Shown here: positions 1 through 8,354 of the stretch, in pieces
Numbering within the stretch: position 1 is the stretch's first letter
How the letters are laid out: each line of letters starts with the position of its first letter
Notes under the pieces: model-generated
What the model saw: the letters and a program-made list of their open reading frames with translations, nothing else
Told to the model about the DNA's origin: nothing
Database searches by the model: none
Program-made: the position numbers and the translations under genes
Source of the DNA: Clostridia bacterium
GTDB taxonomy: Bacteria > Bacillota > Clostridia > Christensenellales > Aristaeellaceae
Direction: 5' to 3'
NCBI GenBank assembly: GCA_017936375.1
Contig: JAGBFR010000026.1
Span: forward strand, 1-40,373
DNA: 40,373 nucleotides

Positions 1-37
1 CACTTTGCTGTTGATCTCAAGGCTGCATAAGCAGAAT

Positions 38-85
38 AGCGCAGATTTCAGAGACTCATTTTGTGAGCCTCAGCTTTGCTGCGCT
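38..85. other. Imperfect long hairpin at the left edge; otherwise no gene seen in 1-211
   Basis: AGCGCAG (38-44) and CTGCGCT (79-85) pair, enclosing a second imperfect stem (GAGACTCA against TGAGCCTC). This lies downstream of the minus-strand ABC permease, so it could be the cassette's transcription end or an element border, but no convincing T-tract follows on either strand. A further CCTGCT/AGCAGG dyad lies near 115-138. The rest of 1-211 is AT-rich and holds no gene that can be supported. Confidence 0.35.
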
Positions 86-211
86 GATTTTACATAGAAA
101 TATTTTTAATTTTCCTGCTTGATTTTTATTAGCAGGACTACTGTTCGTCAAACTGGCATATATCTATCGCAAAAATATATGTTTTCTATTTTACTCTTGT
201 CAAAAAGTATA

Positions 212-1420
212 TTATCTTCCAGAAACCTGATACCGCTGGTAAATGTATTTTCCTACAACAGCCAACACAACACTCAGCAGGATATAAATTGCAGGAACAA
301 CCTGCCAGGATGTAAAACACTGACCGTACAGTGTAAGCGTTCTTGGATCAAAAACATTCCATATGGACAGATAGGCCATCGGTGACCAGTCCCAGATCTG
401 AGCGATCACACGGTACTGTGTCGGAATCATAATCACATTACCTAGAATAATCAGGCCAGCAGAAATGGCCAAAGCTACAATTCCACTTCGGAACAGCTCA
501 GATATAACCATTACAAAAACAGCTGCTAAGATGGATACAACAATGAGAATTCCATAAGCAATCAGGCAAGCTTGTCCAATGGTGATTGGATAGGAATAGG
601 TTGAAAAACAAGACTGAAATGGCATCCCAAATCCTTCTGCACCGTAATATCCAAGGTTAAGACTCATGGTCATTAGCGTCATAATCGTTGCTGCAACTAC
701 AGAAACTGTAACTCCTGCAAGTATTTTCGCCCAATAAACAGGCGCTTTTCCTCCAATACTGCTGAGTACCAACTGGTCAGTTCTGCGGATATGCTCATCC
801 GCAAAAAGATTGGATAAGCAGATTGCCACAAACAAAAGCATCAAGACACCAACAGTAAGAAAACAGTTCAAAATGTTTTCATAACCTTCGTGGCAATAGT
901 ATATCAGCGGTGTATCAATTTGGCTTTCCTTATTACGCCAAAATTCTTTTTCTGTATCTGTCAGAGGGATTGACTGCCAGTTGTTTTCCAAGCGCTGAGC
1001 TCGTGCTTCATATAAAGCCATTTCATCTGCTTCCCAGTTCTGAATGGATGAAAGATCCATTCCTGTCCAGGCACGGATCAGGTTAAAAATCTCGCTGTAT
1101 GGTCTGGCAAAGGTTTCGTATTCTTCGGTCAGTGAATAACGAAGTACATTTGTTGGAACATGACTATAGCCATCCACGGTTTCCTGGAGCAATTCCTGAG
1201 CAATATATCTGCCGGAAAGATTTTTTCGATATGCTTGATCCTTGCGGAATGCTTCATAATTGCTCTCTATTGGCTTGCCGTCCACATAATATGTCCCAAT
1301 CAACCCGACGAACACAGTAATCACGATGGCAGCCACGCAAAGAAATGCTGTAACCCAAAGAAGCTTCTTTCCTGTCAGCTTTTTAATTTCATACTTGTAA
1401 ATAGTACACAGATTACGCAT
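212..1420 (-). CDS. ABC-2-type transporter permease
   Basis: About 402 residues, the membrane subunit of the ABC exporter whose ATPase is encoded just upstream. An N-terminal membrane segment (about residues 22-44) is followed by a large, mostly polar extracytoplasmic region (about 45-190) and then a block of five or so hydrophobic helices to the C-terminus. This is the layout of ABC-2 permeases used by peptide and antibiotic-resistance exporters. Two ATGs lie 6 bp apart; the second (1420) is better placed from the GGGGAGG ribosome site, and both overlap the end of the ATPase gene, indicating translational coupling. The gene is much more AT-rich than genes after 3.6 kb. The substrate cannot be read from the sequence. 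Confidence 0.8.
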   Translation of the reverse strand: MRNLCTIYKYEIKKLTGKKLLWVTAFLCVAAIVITVFVGLIGTYYVDGKPIESNYEAFRKDQAYRKNLSGRYIAQELLQETVDGYSHVPTNVLRYSLTEEYETFARPYSEIFNLIRAWTGMDLSSIQNWEADEMALYEARAQRLENNWQSIPLTDTEKEFWRNKESQIDTPLIYYCHEGYENILNCFLTVGVLMLLFVAICLSNLFADEHIRRTDQLVLSSIGGKAPVYWAKILAGVTVSVVAATIMTLMTMSLNLGYYGAEGFGMPFQSCFSTYSYPITIGQACLIAYGILIVVSILAAVFVMVISELFRSGIVALAISAGLIILGNVIMIPTQYRVIAQIWDWSPMAYLSIWNVFDPRTLTLYGQCFTSWQVVPAIYILLSVVLAVVGKYIYQRYQVSGR

Positions 1421-2120
1421 GGTCATCCACCTCCCCGAACTGGCTCAGGTAGAATTCTTCCAGATCTCCATTTTGGTTATCATATTTGCCCTGGAAAATA
1501 AGCTGCCCATCCTTCATCATTAGAACCTGATCAGCAATGTGTTCAATATCGGAAACGATATGTGTAGACAATAGAACGATGCTGTCTTTTCCAAGTGTTT
1601 CAATCAGATTTCTAAAACGTACTCGTTCTTTAGGATCTAATCCTGCGGTAGGCTCATCCAATATCACAAGTTTAGGGTCATTCAGAAGTGCCTGTGCAAT
1701 TCCAAGGCGCTGCTTCATACCACCGGAAAAGGTCTTGATCTTTTTTCGTCCAACATCGTCGAGAGAAACAAGGGCCAGAAGCTCATTTGCTTTTCGTTTT
1801 GCCTGCACTTTCGGAATTCCCTTTAATGCGGCAAAATAGAGAAGAAAATCCATGGCTGTAAACTCTGGATAATACCCAAAGTCCTGCGGCAAGTATCCAA
1901 GAACAGCACGGTATTGCTCTTCGCTGACATCGAGTCCGTCAAACGTAATGGTGCCACTGGTAGGCTTGAGTATACCGCACAGCATTCTCATTAGTGTGGT
2001 TTTTCCTGCACCATTTGCACCCAGCAAGCCATAGACACCCTTTTGAAGCTTTACGGAAATATGGTCTACTGCGATTTTATTGTTGTATTGTTTTGATACA
2101 CGGTCTATGATAAGTTCCAT
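1413..2120 (-). CDS. ABC transporter ATP-binding protein
   Basis: A 235-residue nucleotide-binding subunit with all ABC motifs: Walker A GANGAGKTT (residues 34-42), Q-loop YLPQDF, signature SGGMKQR, Walker B LVILDEPTAGLDP and the switch histidine in STH. The length is usual for a one-domain ATPase pairing with an ABC-2 permease. GGAGG lies 7 bp before the ATG. The start overlaps the end of the upstream membrane-protein gene by 16 bp, and the 3' end overlaps the permease start, so sigma factor, membrane protein, ATPase and permease form one operon. It resembles drug or bacteriocin export ATPases (BcrA/CcmA type); substrate unknown. Confidence 0.93.
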   Translation of the reverse strand: MELIIDRVSKQYNNKIAVDHISVKLQKGVYGLLGANGAGKTTLMRMLCGILKPTSGTITFDGLDVSEEQYRAVLGYLPQDFGYYPEFTAMDFLLYFAALKGIPKVQAKRKANELLALVSLDDVGRKKIKTFSGGMKQRLGIAQALLNDPKLVILDEPTAGLDPKERVRFRNLIETLGKDSIVLLSTHIVSDIEHIADQVLMMKDGQLIFQGKYDNQNGDLEEFYLSQFGEVDDHA

Positions 2121-2818
2121 GCTAATTCCTCCGTCTTATGTATCATAGCAACGCACTGTTTTCCATTTCCAAAGAGCGAAACCAGTGCAGTTATCATCCA
2201 TGCTGTAAGGCACTGTTCCTGGTAAATGAACGGGATAATGTTGTGGGAAAGGAATAAGGAAATACTAATTCCAACCGAGGCTCCAACACAGGCGTACATT
2301 GCTTCCTGTCCTCTGAATTTTCTCGCAATATATAATCCGATAAAGGTGGTTAAAAGGAATGGCGTGATCATGTATAAGGCAGCAGCAAGTGGAGCTACAG
2401 TATCGTTCCATATTCCAATTGGAAGAAGAACTCCAAGAAGCAGTAAATTCATCAGTCCGAGGATCGCTAATCTTGCAAACGTGACACTTCTTAATGAGAA
2501 ACGCGTTGCCATTTCCAACTCAACCATTTTATAAAGTTCGGATCGTCCACTTTCTGAAATGATCGTCAGGGCCAGTAACGGTGTAAGACCTGAAATCAGC
2601 CAAAGCACTGTACCCGGTAAGAATGCAAGTCCTAAAATAGATACAACAAAAATCAGCGTGGAAACGCACCAGATCCATTTGCGAATGTAGCCCATTTGAG
2701 CGAACAGAAACTCATGGACGGGTATTTTGGGCAAATCCAGTTGCCGCAGAAAATCTCTTTTCCTTACTGGACGAGGGGCATCAAAAGCCTGCTTTAATTC
2801 ATCTTTCCATTTATCCAT
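2105..2818 (-). CDS. Polytopic membrane protein of unknown function in the sigma/ABC cassette
   Basis: About 237 residues starting MDKWKDELKQ. A basic, amphipathic N-terminus (about 1-40) precedes roughly six hydrophobic segments. The start at 2818 has AGGAGG upstream; an earlier in-frame ATG at 2845 lies inside the sigma-factor gene and lacks a ribosome site. It overlaps the sigma-factor gene by 8 bp and the ATPase gene by 16 bp. I do not recognise the family. From its place between a sigma factor and an ABC exporter, it could be an anti-sigma factor or a third transporter subunit; the long cytoplasmic N-terminus would suit the former. That is inference from context. Confidence 0.7.
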   Translation of the reverse strand: MDKWKDELKQAFDAPRPVRKRDFLRQLDLPKIPVHEFLFAQMGYIRKWIWCVSTLIFVVSILGLAFLPGTVLWLISGLTPLLALTIISESGRSELYKMVELEMATRFSLRSVTFARLAILGLMNLLLLGVLLPIGIWNDTVAPLAAALYMITPFLLTTFIGLYIARKFRGQEAMYACVGASVGISISLFLSHNIIPFIYQEQCLTAWMITALVSLFGNGKQCVAMIHKTEELAWNLS

Positions 2819-3272
2819 GGTAATCCTCCTTTCGCAGTTCTTCACGAAATTTATTCGATGCAGATGTTATCTTACGATATATGGCAAACCTCGATGATCC
2901 GTAAATTTTACCAAGTGCTGAAACAGGAACTTCATTTACATATCTGAGTAACAGCAGTTCCTGTTCGTCAGGTGTGAGCTTAGATAAAGCCGTTCTGACT
3001 GTGAGATTTGTGATCAACGTTTCTTCCATGGTATAGTCAGGTATGGACGCATCCATGGGTTCTGTTTGGGATTTGCGATATTCATCCACACAAAGATTTC
3101 GTGAGATTGTGTATAGGTATTTAAGAGACGATACAGTAGTTAAGCAGCGATAGTGTTCAAGATAACGAAGAAAGGTTTCCTGCGTGACATCTTCTGCTAA
3201 CTGGGCGCTATGTAGTTTGAAATAACAATATCGATATATCTTGTCGTATTGTTCTTCTATATCAAATGACAC
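2811..3272 (-). CDS. RNA polymerase sigma factor, sigma-70 (ECF-like) family
   Basis: A 153-residue protein with two recognisable regions. Sigma region 2 (about residues 5-70) includes AEDVTQETFLRYLEHY and the YLYTISRNLCVDEYRK segment typical of ECF -10 recognition. Sigma region 4 (about 90-145) has LTPDEQELLLLRYVNEVPVSALGKI. There is no sigma-1.1 or region 3, as expected for ECF factors. The start codon is GTG with AGGAGG 8 bp upstream. It heads the AT-rich minus-strand operon and probably controls it, perhaps autogenously, in response to a cell-envelope signal. The promoter it recognises was not identified. Confidence 0.88.
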   Translation of the reverse strand: MSFDIEEQYDKIYRYCYFKLHSAQLAEDVTQETFLRYLEHYRCLTTVSSLKYLYTISRNLCVDEYRKSQTEPMDASIPDYTMEETLITNLTVRTALSKLTPDEQELLLLRYVNEVPVSALGKIYGSSRFAIYRKITSASNKFREELRKEDYHG

Positions 3273-3337
3273 CTTTGAAACCTCCTTTCACTATGTATAA
3301 CGATTTAGGTACATAAAATGTGCGGCATTTTCAAAAA

Positions 3338-3343
3338 ATTATA
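3338..3343 (-). promoter_or_regulatory. Possible -10 box for the sigma/ABC operon
   Basis: TATAAT on the minus strand, about 65 bp before the sigma-factor GTG. No good -35 lies at the right distance, so this may be an AT-rich coincidence or a promoter needing another factor. Confidence 0.3.
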
Positions 3344-3378
3344 CTAAATTATTATGTTGAAAATTTGATTATAAAAAG

Positions 3379-3401
3379 ACCGCCTTATATTTTAAGGCGG
3401 T
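3379..3401 (-). terminator. Rho-independent terminator (minus strand)
   Basis: A 9-bp perfect stem (ACCGCCTTA/TAAGGCGGT) with a 5-nt loop, followed on the minus strand by CTTTTTAT. It stops transcription entering the AT-rich cassette from the LysR side. Confidence 0.75.
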
Positions 3402-3523
3402 ACGAATATCCATATTGTATTTTGTATTGCCAATTGAAATATAAGTTTATTTAACTGGTAAGCAAATTCTAATTTTGTGAACTGTTTATTTTCATAGTAT
3501 CATACGAAAGGAAATTATACAAG

Positions 3524-3556
3524 AACAGGCGCAGCTTCCAAATCGCTGCGCCTGTT
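3524..3556. terminator. Strong hairpin after lysR
   Basis: A perfect 12-bp stem (AACAGGCGCAGC/GCTGCGCCTGTT) with a 9-nt loop, 50 bp past the LysR stop. The T-tract is weak (CTTGT on the minus strand). A second small hairpin at 3571-3592 (CCGCCC/GGGCGG) is followed by CTTTTT on the plus strand, so this junction insulates in both directions. Nothing else is seen in 3273-3606 apart from these hairpins and the -10 box. Confidence 0.6.
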
Positions 3557-3606
3557 AACCGTTTTATGCATACCGCCCATTGCGGGGGCGGCTTTTTGCA
3601 TGCCTG

Positions 3607-4515
3607 TCAGATGGGATCGACGGGTTTTTGATGAAGCTCGGCGGCGCGCTTTTTACCGCATTCTGTGAGCATCAGCGCGAAATCCCGGACGCGCGCCTCG
3701 AGCGCCGGAGGATAGGCAAAGCAGATCGTATAGCGCGCGTCGGCGTGCAGCGGGCGATTGACCAGCTCGGGCGTGGGCGATGGGAGGACGGTCAGGCGGC
3801 ATGCATGATGGCGGATACAGTACAGATCGCTTTCGATGCCTCCCATGACGCGAGCAACCTTATACGGCACACCGAGGCGGTCGAGCTGCTCCGTGAGCGC
3901 ATCTGCGTTGTCATATTGGCCTGCCTGAGGGAGGACGAGCTCCATCCCGGCGAGGTCTTCCGGCTCGATGAGCGCCTTCTGCGCCAGAGGATGCCCGGCG
4001 GGCACGGAGAGCCACGGCTCAAGCGCCAGCACGGGGACGAGCCGCAGCCCGGATGCGCGCGCATTGCGCCCCAGAGAGGTGATGCAGGCGTCTGCCCGCT
4101 TGTCGGCGACGTGCTGCAGCGTCTGATCGATGGTGCAGGGATAGGTGATCAGCGGACGGCCGTAGCGCTGCTGATAGCCGGTGAAGGCTTCATAGAGCAG
4201 CGCCTGATCGAAGCTTGATCGGTATGCGATGGTCAGAGCTGGCTCCTGCTGCAGGGCAAGCGCCTGAATGCGGGAGAGCAGACGCTCTACGTCGCCCGTG
4301 ACGCGCAGCATCTCGTCGTAAAAGAGCGAACCGGCAGGCGTTGGCGTGACGCCGGAATGGCTGCGGACGAGCAAGGGTGTGCCGATCTCCTCCTCCAGCA
4401 GGCGGATCTGCTGGGCAAGGGCGGGCACGGAGACGTACATCTGCTCCGCAGCGCGGGAGATGGAGCCGCATTCGACGATCTTCAGAAAGCTGTAAACCTG
4501 ACGAGAGACAATCAT
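3607..4515 (-). CDS. LysR-family transcriptional regulator
   Basis: A 302-residue protein of typical LysR length. The N-terminal winged helix-turn-helix (residues about 3-62) contains GSISRAAEQMYVSVPALAQQIRLLEEEIGTPL cut into the usual helices; the C-terminal part (about 88-295) matches the periplasmic-binding-like co-inducer domain. CAGGAG precedes the ATG. It is transcribed divergently from the FMN/FAD reductase at 4641 with 125 bp between the starts, the classic arrangement for a LysR regulator of its neighbour. The inducer is probably the reductase's substrate or a related small acid, but that is inference. Confidence 0.9.
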   Translation of the reverse strand: MIVSRQVYSFLKIVECGSISRAAEQMYVSVPALAQQIRLLEEEIGTPLLVRSHSGVTPTPAGSLFYDEMLRVTGDVERLLSRIQALALQQEPALTIAYRSSFDQALLYEAFTGYQQRYGRPLITYPCTIDQTLQHVADKRADACITSLGRNARASGLRLVPVLALEPWLSVPAGHPLAQKALIEPEDLAGMELVLPQAGQYDNADALTEQLDRLGVPYKVARVMGGIESDLYCIRHHACRLTVLPSPTPELVNRPLHADARYTICFAYPPALEARVRDFALMLTECGKKRAAELHQKPVDPI

Positions 4516-4554
4516 GGAATCTCCTGCCTTTGTGTAAAGTTTTAACTTAATGCC

Positions 4555-4600
4555 ATTATAGCAGAATGTAATTCACAAGGCCAGTGTATTCTGGGATAAT
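4555..4600. promoter_or_regulatory. Divergent promoters and candidate LysR site
   Basis: For the reductase: TTCACA (4572-4577), a 17-bp spacer and GATAAT (4595-4600). For lysR on the minus strand: extended -10 TGCTATAAT, with TATAAT at 4555-4560. Between them a CAGAAT/ATTCTG dyad (4562-4567, 4588-4593) around CAC...GTG overlaps both promoters and is the most likely LysR binding site. Confidence 0.5.
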
Positions 4601-4640
4601 TAGTATAACCGGAACTACCGGATGAAAAGGAGGAGATTCT

Positions 4641-6437
4641 ATGAAGCACATGATGAAGATCCTGATTTCTGTCGTGCTGATGCTCACTGTTTCCTGCGGT
4701 GCGCTGGCTGAGGCGGCGGCTGTCCAGCCGCTGTACAAGGCGGGCGCGTATCAGGCGGAGGTGGCGGGTCAGGTCGGCCCGATCGTCGTGGAGACCGTGT
4801 TTGACGAGGATGAGATTCTCGAGGTGAACGTCCTCTCTCACAGTGAGACGAGGATTGTTTCCACCCCTGCCATCGAGAAGATGCCCCAGAAGATCGTTGA
4901 GGCGCAGTCCCTGGCGGTGGATACTGTGTCCTCCTGCACCGTGACCAGCGCGGCCATTCTTTATGGCGTGCGCCTGTGTGCGGAGCAGGCCGGTGCGGAC
5001 CTTGCGCTCCTGACGGCGAAGCTGCCTGAGGCCGAGAAGGTGGATGAGGAGCTGCAGGCAGACGTGATCGTCGTGGGCGGCGGCCTTGCCGGCCTGACGG
5101 CTGCGGCGAGCGCTGCGGACTCTGGCAAGCAGGTTATCCTCTTTGAAAAGCTGGCGGCTGTCGGCGGCAGCAGCGCGCTCTCCGGCGGCATGTTTGACGT
5201 CGTTGGCACGCAGCTGCAGAAGGATATGGGCGTGACCCCGTCTGTGGATGAACTGGTCGAACTGTGGATGCAGGCGGATGAGCAGATGTCCATGAAGCCC
5301 TACAACGCGGAGATCGACTACCGCGCCAACAGGAAGATGCTGCTGGAGAACTCCCTCGCTGCGTATGAGTTCCTCAATGCGCACGGCGACCCGACCAGCA
5401 CCGATATCATCACCGGCAGCAACTGGGGCGGCTATGCGCTGCAGTTCTACTCTGCCAACCGCAAGGATAAGCAGGACACCTACGACGCGGGCGGCGCGGA
5501 GCATACCGACATGCTCGAGAAGTGGCTCAAGGGCCTTGACAATGTCGAGATCCGTTACGAGAGCCCGGTCGTCGAGCTGATCGTGAAGGACGGCGCGGTC
5601 TGCGGCGTGATCGCCGACGCGAAGAGCGGCAAGGTTACGGCGTATGCCTCCGATGTTATCCTCGCCACTGGCGGCTATAACCGCAACGGCGAGCTGCTTG
5701 AGCGCTTCACCGGCGAACCGGCGGCCTTTGCGCCGTATGCCTGCGCGGGCGTGGGCACCACCGGCGACGGCATCATCATGGCTGAGGCGATCGGCGCGGA
5801 CGTCTACGACGAGGGCTTCTCTGTGACGATGGGCTTCCCGCTCACCGCCGGCTACATCAAGGCTGCCATCAACGGCGTGAAGGGCCACCTGATCATCGAT
5901 GCGAACGGCGGCCGCGTGGTCAGCTTCAACGCGGGCAAGCCGGAGTTCATCACCAAGTTCACCGAGGCCTACAAGGCGACCGGCGCGGTCTATGAGCTGT
6001 ATGATTCCGCTTCTGCAAGCGTGCCTGTGCTGGAGGAGAATCTGAGTAATTACCGCGTCTTCAAGGCGGAGACCCTTGCGGAGCTTGCGGCGCTCATCGG
6101 CGTGGACCCGGCTGTGCTTGAAAAGACCGTTGCGGACTACAACGCCGTCTGCGACGCGGGCAGCGATCCGGAATTCGGCCAGACGACGCTGGTGAAGATC
6201 GAGAACGGTCCGTTCTATGCGACCTCCCACATGCTCTCCAACTACGCGACCTTCGGCGGCCTGAAGACCAATGACAAGTACGAAGTGCTTGCCGAGGATG
6301 GCACGGTGATCCCGGGCCTGTACGCGGCGGGCGAGCTGGTGACGGGTAAGATCGTCAACCAGTACTACATGACCGGTTCTATGCTGCTCAACTGCATCGT
6401 ATCCGGCATGATCGCGGGCGCGGAGGCGGCGCTGTAA
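4641..6437 (+). CDS. Exported FMN/FAD-dependent reductase (fumarate/urocanate-reductase-like)
   Basis: 598 residues. A signal peptide (1-24, GALA|EAAA) is followed by an FMN-binding domain (about 30-120), then a succinate dehydrogenase/fumarate reductase-type flavoprotein domain with the FAD dinucleotide motif GGGLAG (146-151) and a C-terminal TGSMLLNCIVSG. The family passes electrons from membrane carriers through covalent FMN and FAD to an organic acceptor outside the membrane; no haem domain is present. The flavinylation site is unusual: D-x-x-S-S-C-T100-V-T-S replaces the common S-G-A-T-x-x-S, although the acceptor Thr remains. GGAGG precedes the start, and a terminator follows at 6473. 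Substrate unknown; fumarate, urocanate and enoates are all possible. Confidence 0.88.
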   Translation: MKHMMKILISVVLMLTVSCGALAEAAAVQPLYKAGAYQAEVAGQVGPIVVETVFDEDEILEVNVLSHSETRIVSTPAIEKMPQKIVEAQSLAVDTVSSCTVTSAAILYGVRLCAEQAGADLALLTAKLPEAEKVDEELQADVIVVGGGLAGLTAAASAADSGKQVILFEKLAAVGGSSALSGGMFDVVGTQLQKDMGVTPSVDELVELWMQADEQMSMKPYNAEIDYRANRKMLLENSLAAYEFLNAHGDPTSTDIITGSNWGGYALQFYSANRKDKQDTYDAGGAEHTDMLEKWLKGLDNVEIRYESPVVELIVKDGAVCGVIADAKSGKVTAYASDVILATGGYNRNGELLERFTGEPAAFAPYACAGVGTTGDGIIMAEAIGADVYDEGFSVTMGFPLTAGYIKAAINGVKGHLIIDANGGRVVSFNAGKPEFITKFTEAYKATGAVYELYDSASASVPVLEENLSNYRVFKAETLAELAALIGVDPAVLEKTVADYNAVCDAGSDPEFGQTTLVKIENGPFYATSHMLSNYATFGGLKTNDKYEVLAEDGTVIPGLYAAGELVTGKIVNQYYMTGSMLLNCIVSGMIAGAEAAL

Positions 6438-6472
6438 GGCGCTGAGCGCAAAGCTTAAAACTGAATGACAAA

Positions 6473-6508
6473 GGCTGCGGAGCTGATACGGCTCCGCAGC
6501 CTTTTCTC
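6473..6508 (+). terminator. Rho-independent terminator after the reductase gene
   Basis: An 11-bp perfect stem (GGCTGCGGAGC/GCTCCGCAGCC) with a 7-nt loop, followed by TTTTCTCT. On the minus strand it lies just past the stop of the facing gene and may serve both. Confidence 0.88.
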
Positions 6509-6518
6509 TATCTGTTGA

Positions 6519-7064
6519 TTACTTCAAAGAAAAACTCCCCACATCGTGCACATACTCCTCGACCGGCTCAAAGGCCGTCAGGCTCTCCCATCCGGCAAAG
6601 CCCTCTGTAAACGCGCAGTCGCAGGCGACGTAGTCGGCGTTGATAAAGCCGGAGAGGATCACGTGCCCCTCGTGCTCCACGCGGATGCAGGCATACTGCC
6701 CGCCCTTGTAGGAGACGACATTAACCAGCTGAAACTGCGTATCCGGCCCGACCATGGCGCTGGTGCCGCCGGGGTAATAGGGGACGCGGCTGGTGCCCTT
6801 GGCGGGCGTATCCCACAGGCGCACGCGGCGGCCGCAGCAGCGGACATGCCCGTATTCCGGGCAGCCTGTGTCTGTACAGGGGGCGGGGGATTCGCCGTCA
6901 AAGCCGCAGGAATAGGCGTAGATGTGCGCGGCCAGATGCTCCGCGGCGCGCGCGCTGCCAAGCGCCTGCACGGCGGGCGAGGGATCCGCCAGCGCGGCGG
7001 CGGGAATGAGCAGGCAGAGCGCCAGCGCGGCAGGCAGGCGCGGGGAAAAGAGACGACGGATCAT
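6519..7064 (-). CDS. Small exported Cys-rich protein of unknown function
   Basis: 181 residues starting MIRRLFSPRL. It has a clear signal peptide (1-25, ending AAALA|D). The mature part has several cysteines clustered around C-x-D-x-G-C and RCCGRR, then a C-terminal half rich in beta-type residues that may be an SH3-like fold. The ATG at 7064 has GGAGG 6 bp upstream; a longer reading is possible but has no ribosome site and low-complexity sequence. It stands alone on the minus strand facing the upstream reductase. I do not recognise the family; the cysteines may form disulphides or bind metal outside the cell. Confidence 0.65.
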   Translation of the reverse strand: MIRRLFSPRLPAALALCLLIPAAALADPSPAVQALGSARAAEHLAAHIYAYSCGFDGESPAPCTDTGCPEYGHVRCCGRRVRLWDTPAKGTSRVPYYPGGTSAMVGPDTQFQLVNVVSYKGGQYACIRVEHEGHVILSGFINADYVACDCAFTEGFAGWESLTAFEPVEEYVHDVGSFSLK

Positions 7065-7246
7065 AGCTGACCTCCATAGGTGAAGCGCACGGGCTGTCAG
7101 GTGAATACAGGATACGCATACAGTATACCACAGCGCGGGGGCGGGCGAAAGCAGAACAGGGGCGGGCGCGTCGTTTGAATGCCTCCGGCGGACGGATTCT
7201 GATTGACAAACCGTCTCCTGACGATAGACAAATGATGATGTAAATC

Positions 7247-7275
7247 TTGCCAAATACATCAAAATGCCTTACAAT
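7247..7275 (+). promoter_or_regulatory. Promoter of the dynamin/Hsp70 operon
   Basis: TTGCCA, a 17-bp spacer and TACAAT, giving a leader of about 65 bases before the first start. A second weaker candidate (TTGACA at 7203) lies upstream. Confidence 0.65.
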
Positions 7276-7348
7276 ATTACACAGGGTTTGACAAAATGTG
7301 CAGGGAAAATCCCGTGCATGTCGCCATAAATGCGAAGGAGGATGCAGC

Positions 7349-8353
7349 ATGATGCAGCAGACGGATTTCAAGACAATCTTTGCCGAGGAGAGCGAGCGGA
7401 GCGGCTGGAAGAAGCAGCGCGAGCCGCAGGCGCTCCTGCGCGCGCTGGGCGAGACGATGGAGAATACCCGCGTGCGCGCGGCGGGCGCCTGCTTTGGCAG
7501 CCAGCTGCGCACGGATGCGTGCAATGCGCTCTTCCGCGCGGCGGGCGTGGGCATTGAGACGGCGGCTGCCGCGGCGCTGGGCGTGCGCATGGAGCAGGAC
7601 GCCGTGAAGACGCCGGAAAAGACGCCGGAGGTCACGCTCGTCGTCAAAGAGGAAAAGCCTGCGGATTACCTGCAGCCGGCGCTGCTGGCGGCGGGCTTTA
7701 TCGCCTGCGCGCTGACGATGAACATCACCCTCAAAAAGCCGCTGACCCTTCTTTCGCCCATCGCGGCGCTGCTGCTGGGCGTGGCGCTGGTGCGCGAGGT
7801 CATGGAGATGAAGCAGTCGGGCGCGCTGGCCGGGCTTGTGCGCATTGTGCTGGGCAAGGGGATGATCGCCCGCAAGGTCATCGCCGTCCTGCAGCTGGAG
7901 CCGGAGAAGCCGCAGCCCGCGGCCAAGCCGGAAACAATGCCTGAGGCGAAGGCCGCCGGGGAGACGGCGCAGAGCGCGCGCCCCGTGATGGATGAAAAGC
8001 AGATTGAGAAGATCGACGCGCTGTGCATGAAGCAGATGGATCTGATCGCGCAGAACCTGCCGCAGGAGCAGCAGGCCCCCGCCCAGCCGGACGAGGAGCG
8101 CGTGCTCTGGCCGCTGGTGCGCACGATGCTGCAGAAGAAGTACGCCGAGGAGACGGCCTTCCCGGCGGACGTGGAGGACGAGCTCGCGCGCTACTTCCGC
8201 GCCAACGGGCTGAGCGTCTACGCCTACAGCGAGGAGCATGCGGCGCTCTTCAAGACCCAGCCGATGGACGAGACCTTTACCATCTTCCCGGCGGTCGTCG
8301 GGCAGGATGGGCGCATCGTCGAATACGGTCAGGCCTGCGTGAAGGAGGAGTAA
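7349..8353 (+). CDS. Membrane-hairpin protein, first gene of the dynamin/Hsp70 operon
   Basis: 334 residues, family not recognised. The N-terminal ~100 residues are helical and charged. Two adjacent hydrophobic segments (about 108-126 and 133-151) separated by a short KKP turn would form a membrane hairpin. A Pro/Ala/Glu-rich linker (about 185-225) leads to a C-terminal domain (about 225-334). The ATG at 7349 has AAGGAGG 7 bp upstream, which decides it over an earlier in-frame ATG. Only 1 bp separates its stop from the Hsp70-like gene, so the two are translationally linked. It may anchor the other operon products to the membrane; this is inference. Confidence 0.75.
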   Translation: MMQQTDFKTIFAEESERSGWKKQREPQALLRALGETMENTRVRAAGACFGSQLRTDACNALFRAAGVGIETAAAAALGVRMEQDAVKTPEKTPEVTLVVKEEKPADYLQPALLAAGFIACALTMNITLKKPLTLLSPIAALLLGVALVREVMEMKQSGALAGLVRIVLGKGMIARKVIAVLQLEPEKPQPAAKPETMPEAKAAGETAQSARPVMDEKQIEKIDALCMKQMDLIAQNLPQEQQAPAQPDEERVLWPLVRTMLQKKYAEETAFPADVEDELARYFRANGLSVYAYSEEHAALFKTQPMDETFTIFPAVVGQDGRIVEYGQACVKEE

Positions 8354-8354
8354 G

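Noticed and set aside
119-385. Small plus-strand gene at the left edge
   Set aside because: It overlaps the permease gene antisense, without a ribosome site or coding character.
4542-6230. 562-residue open frame antisense to reductase 1
   Set aside because: The opposite strand holds a signal peptide, FMN and FAD motifs; the antisense frame has none.
7298-7348. Longer N-terminus for the first operon gene
   Set aside because: The extra 17 residues include the ribosome binding site AAGGAGG and begin at an ATG without one.
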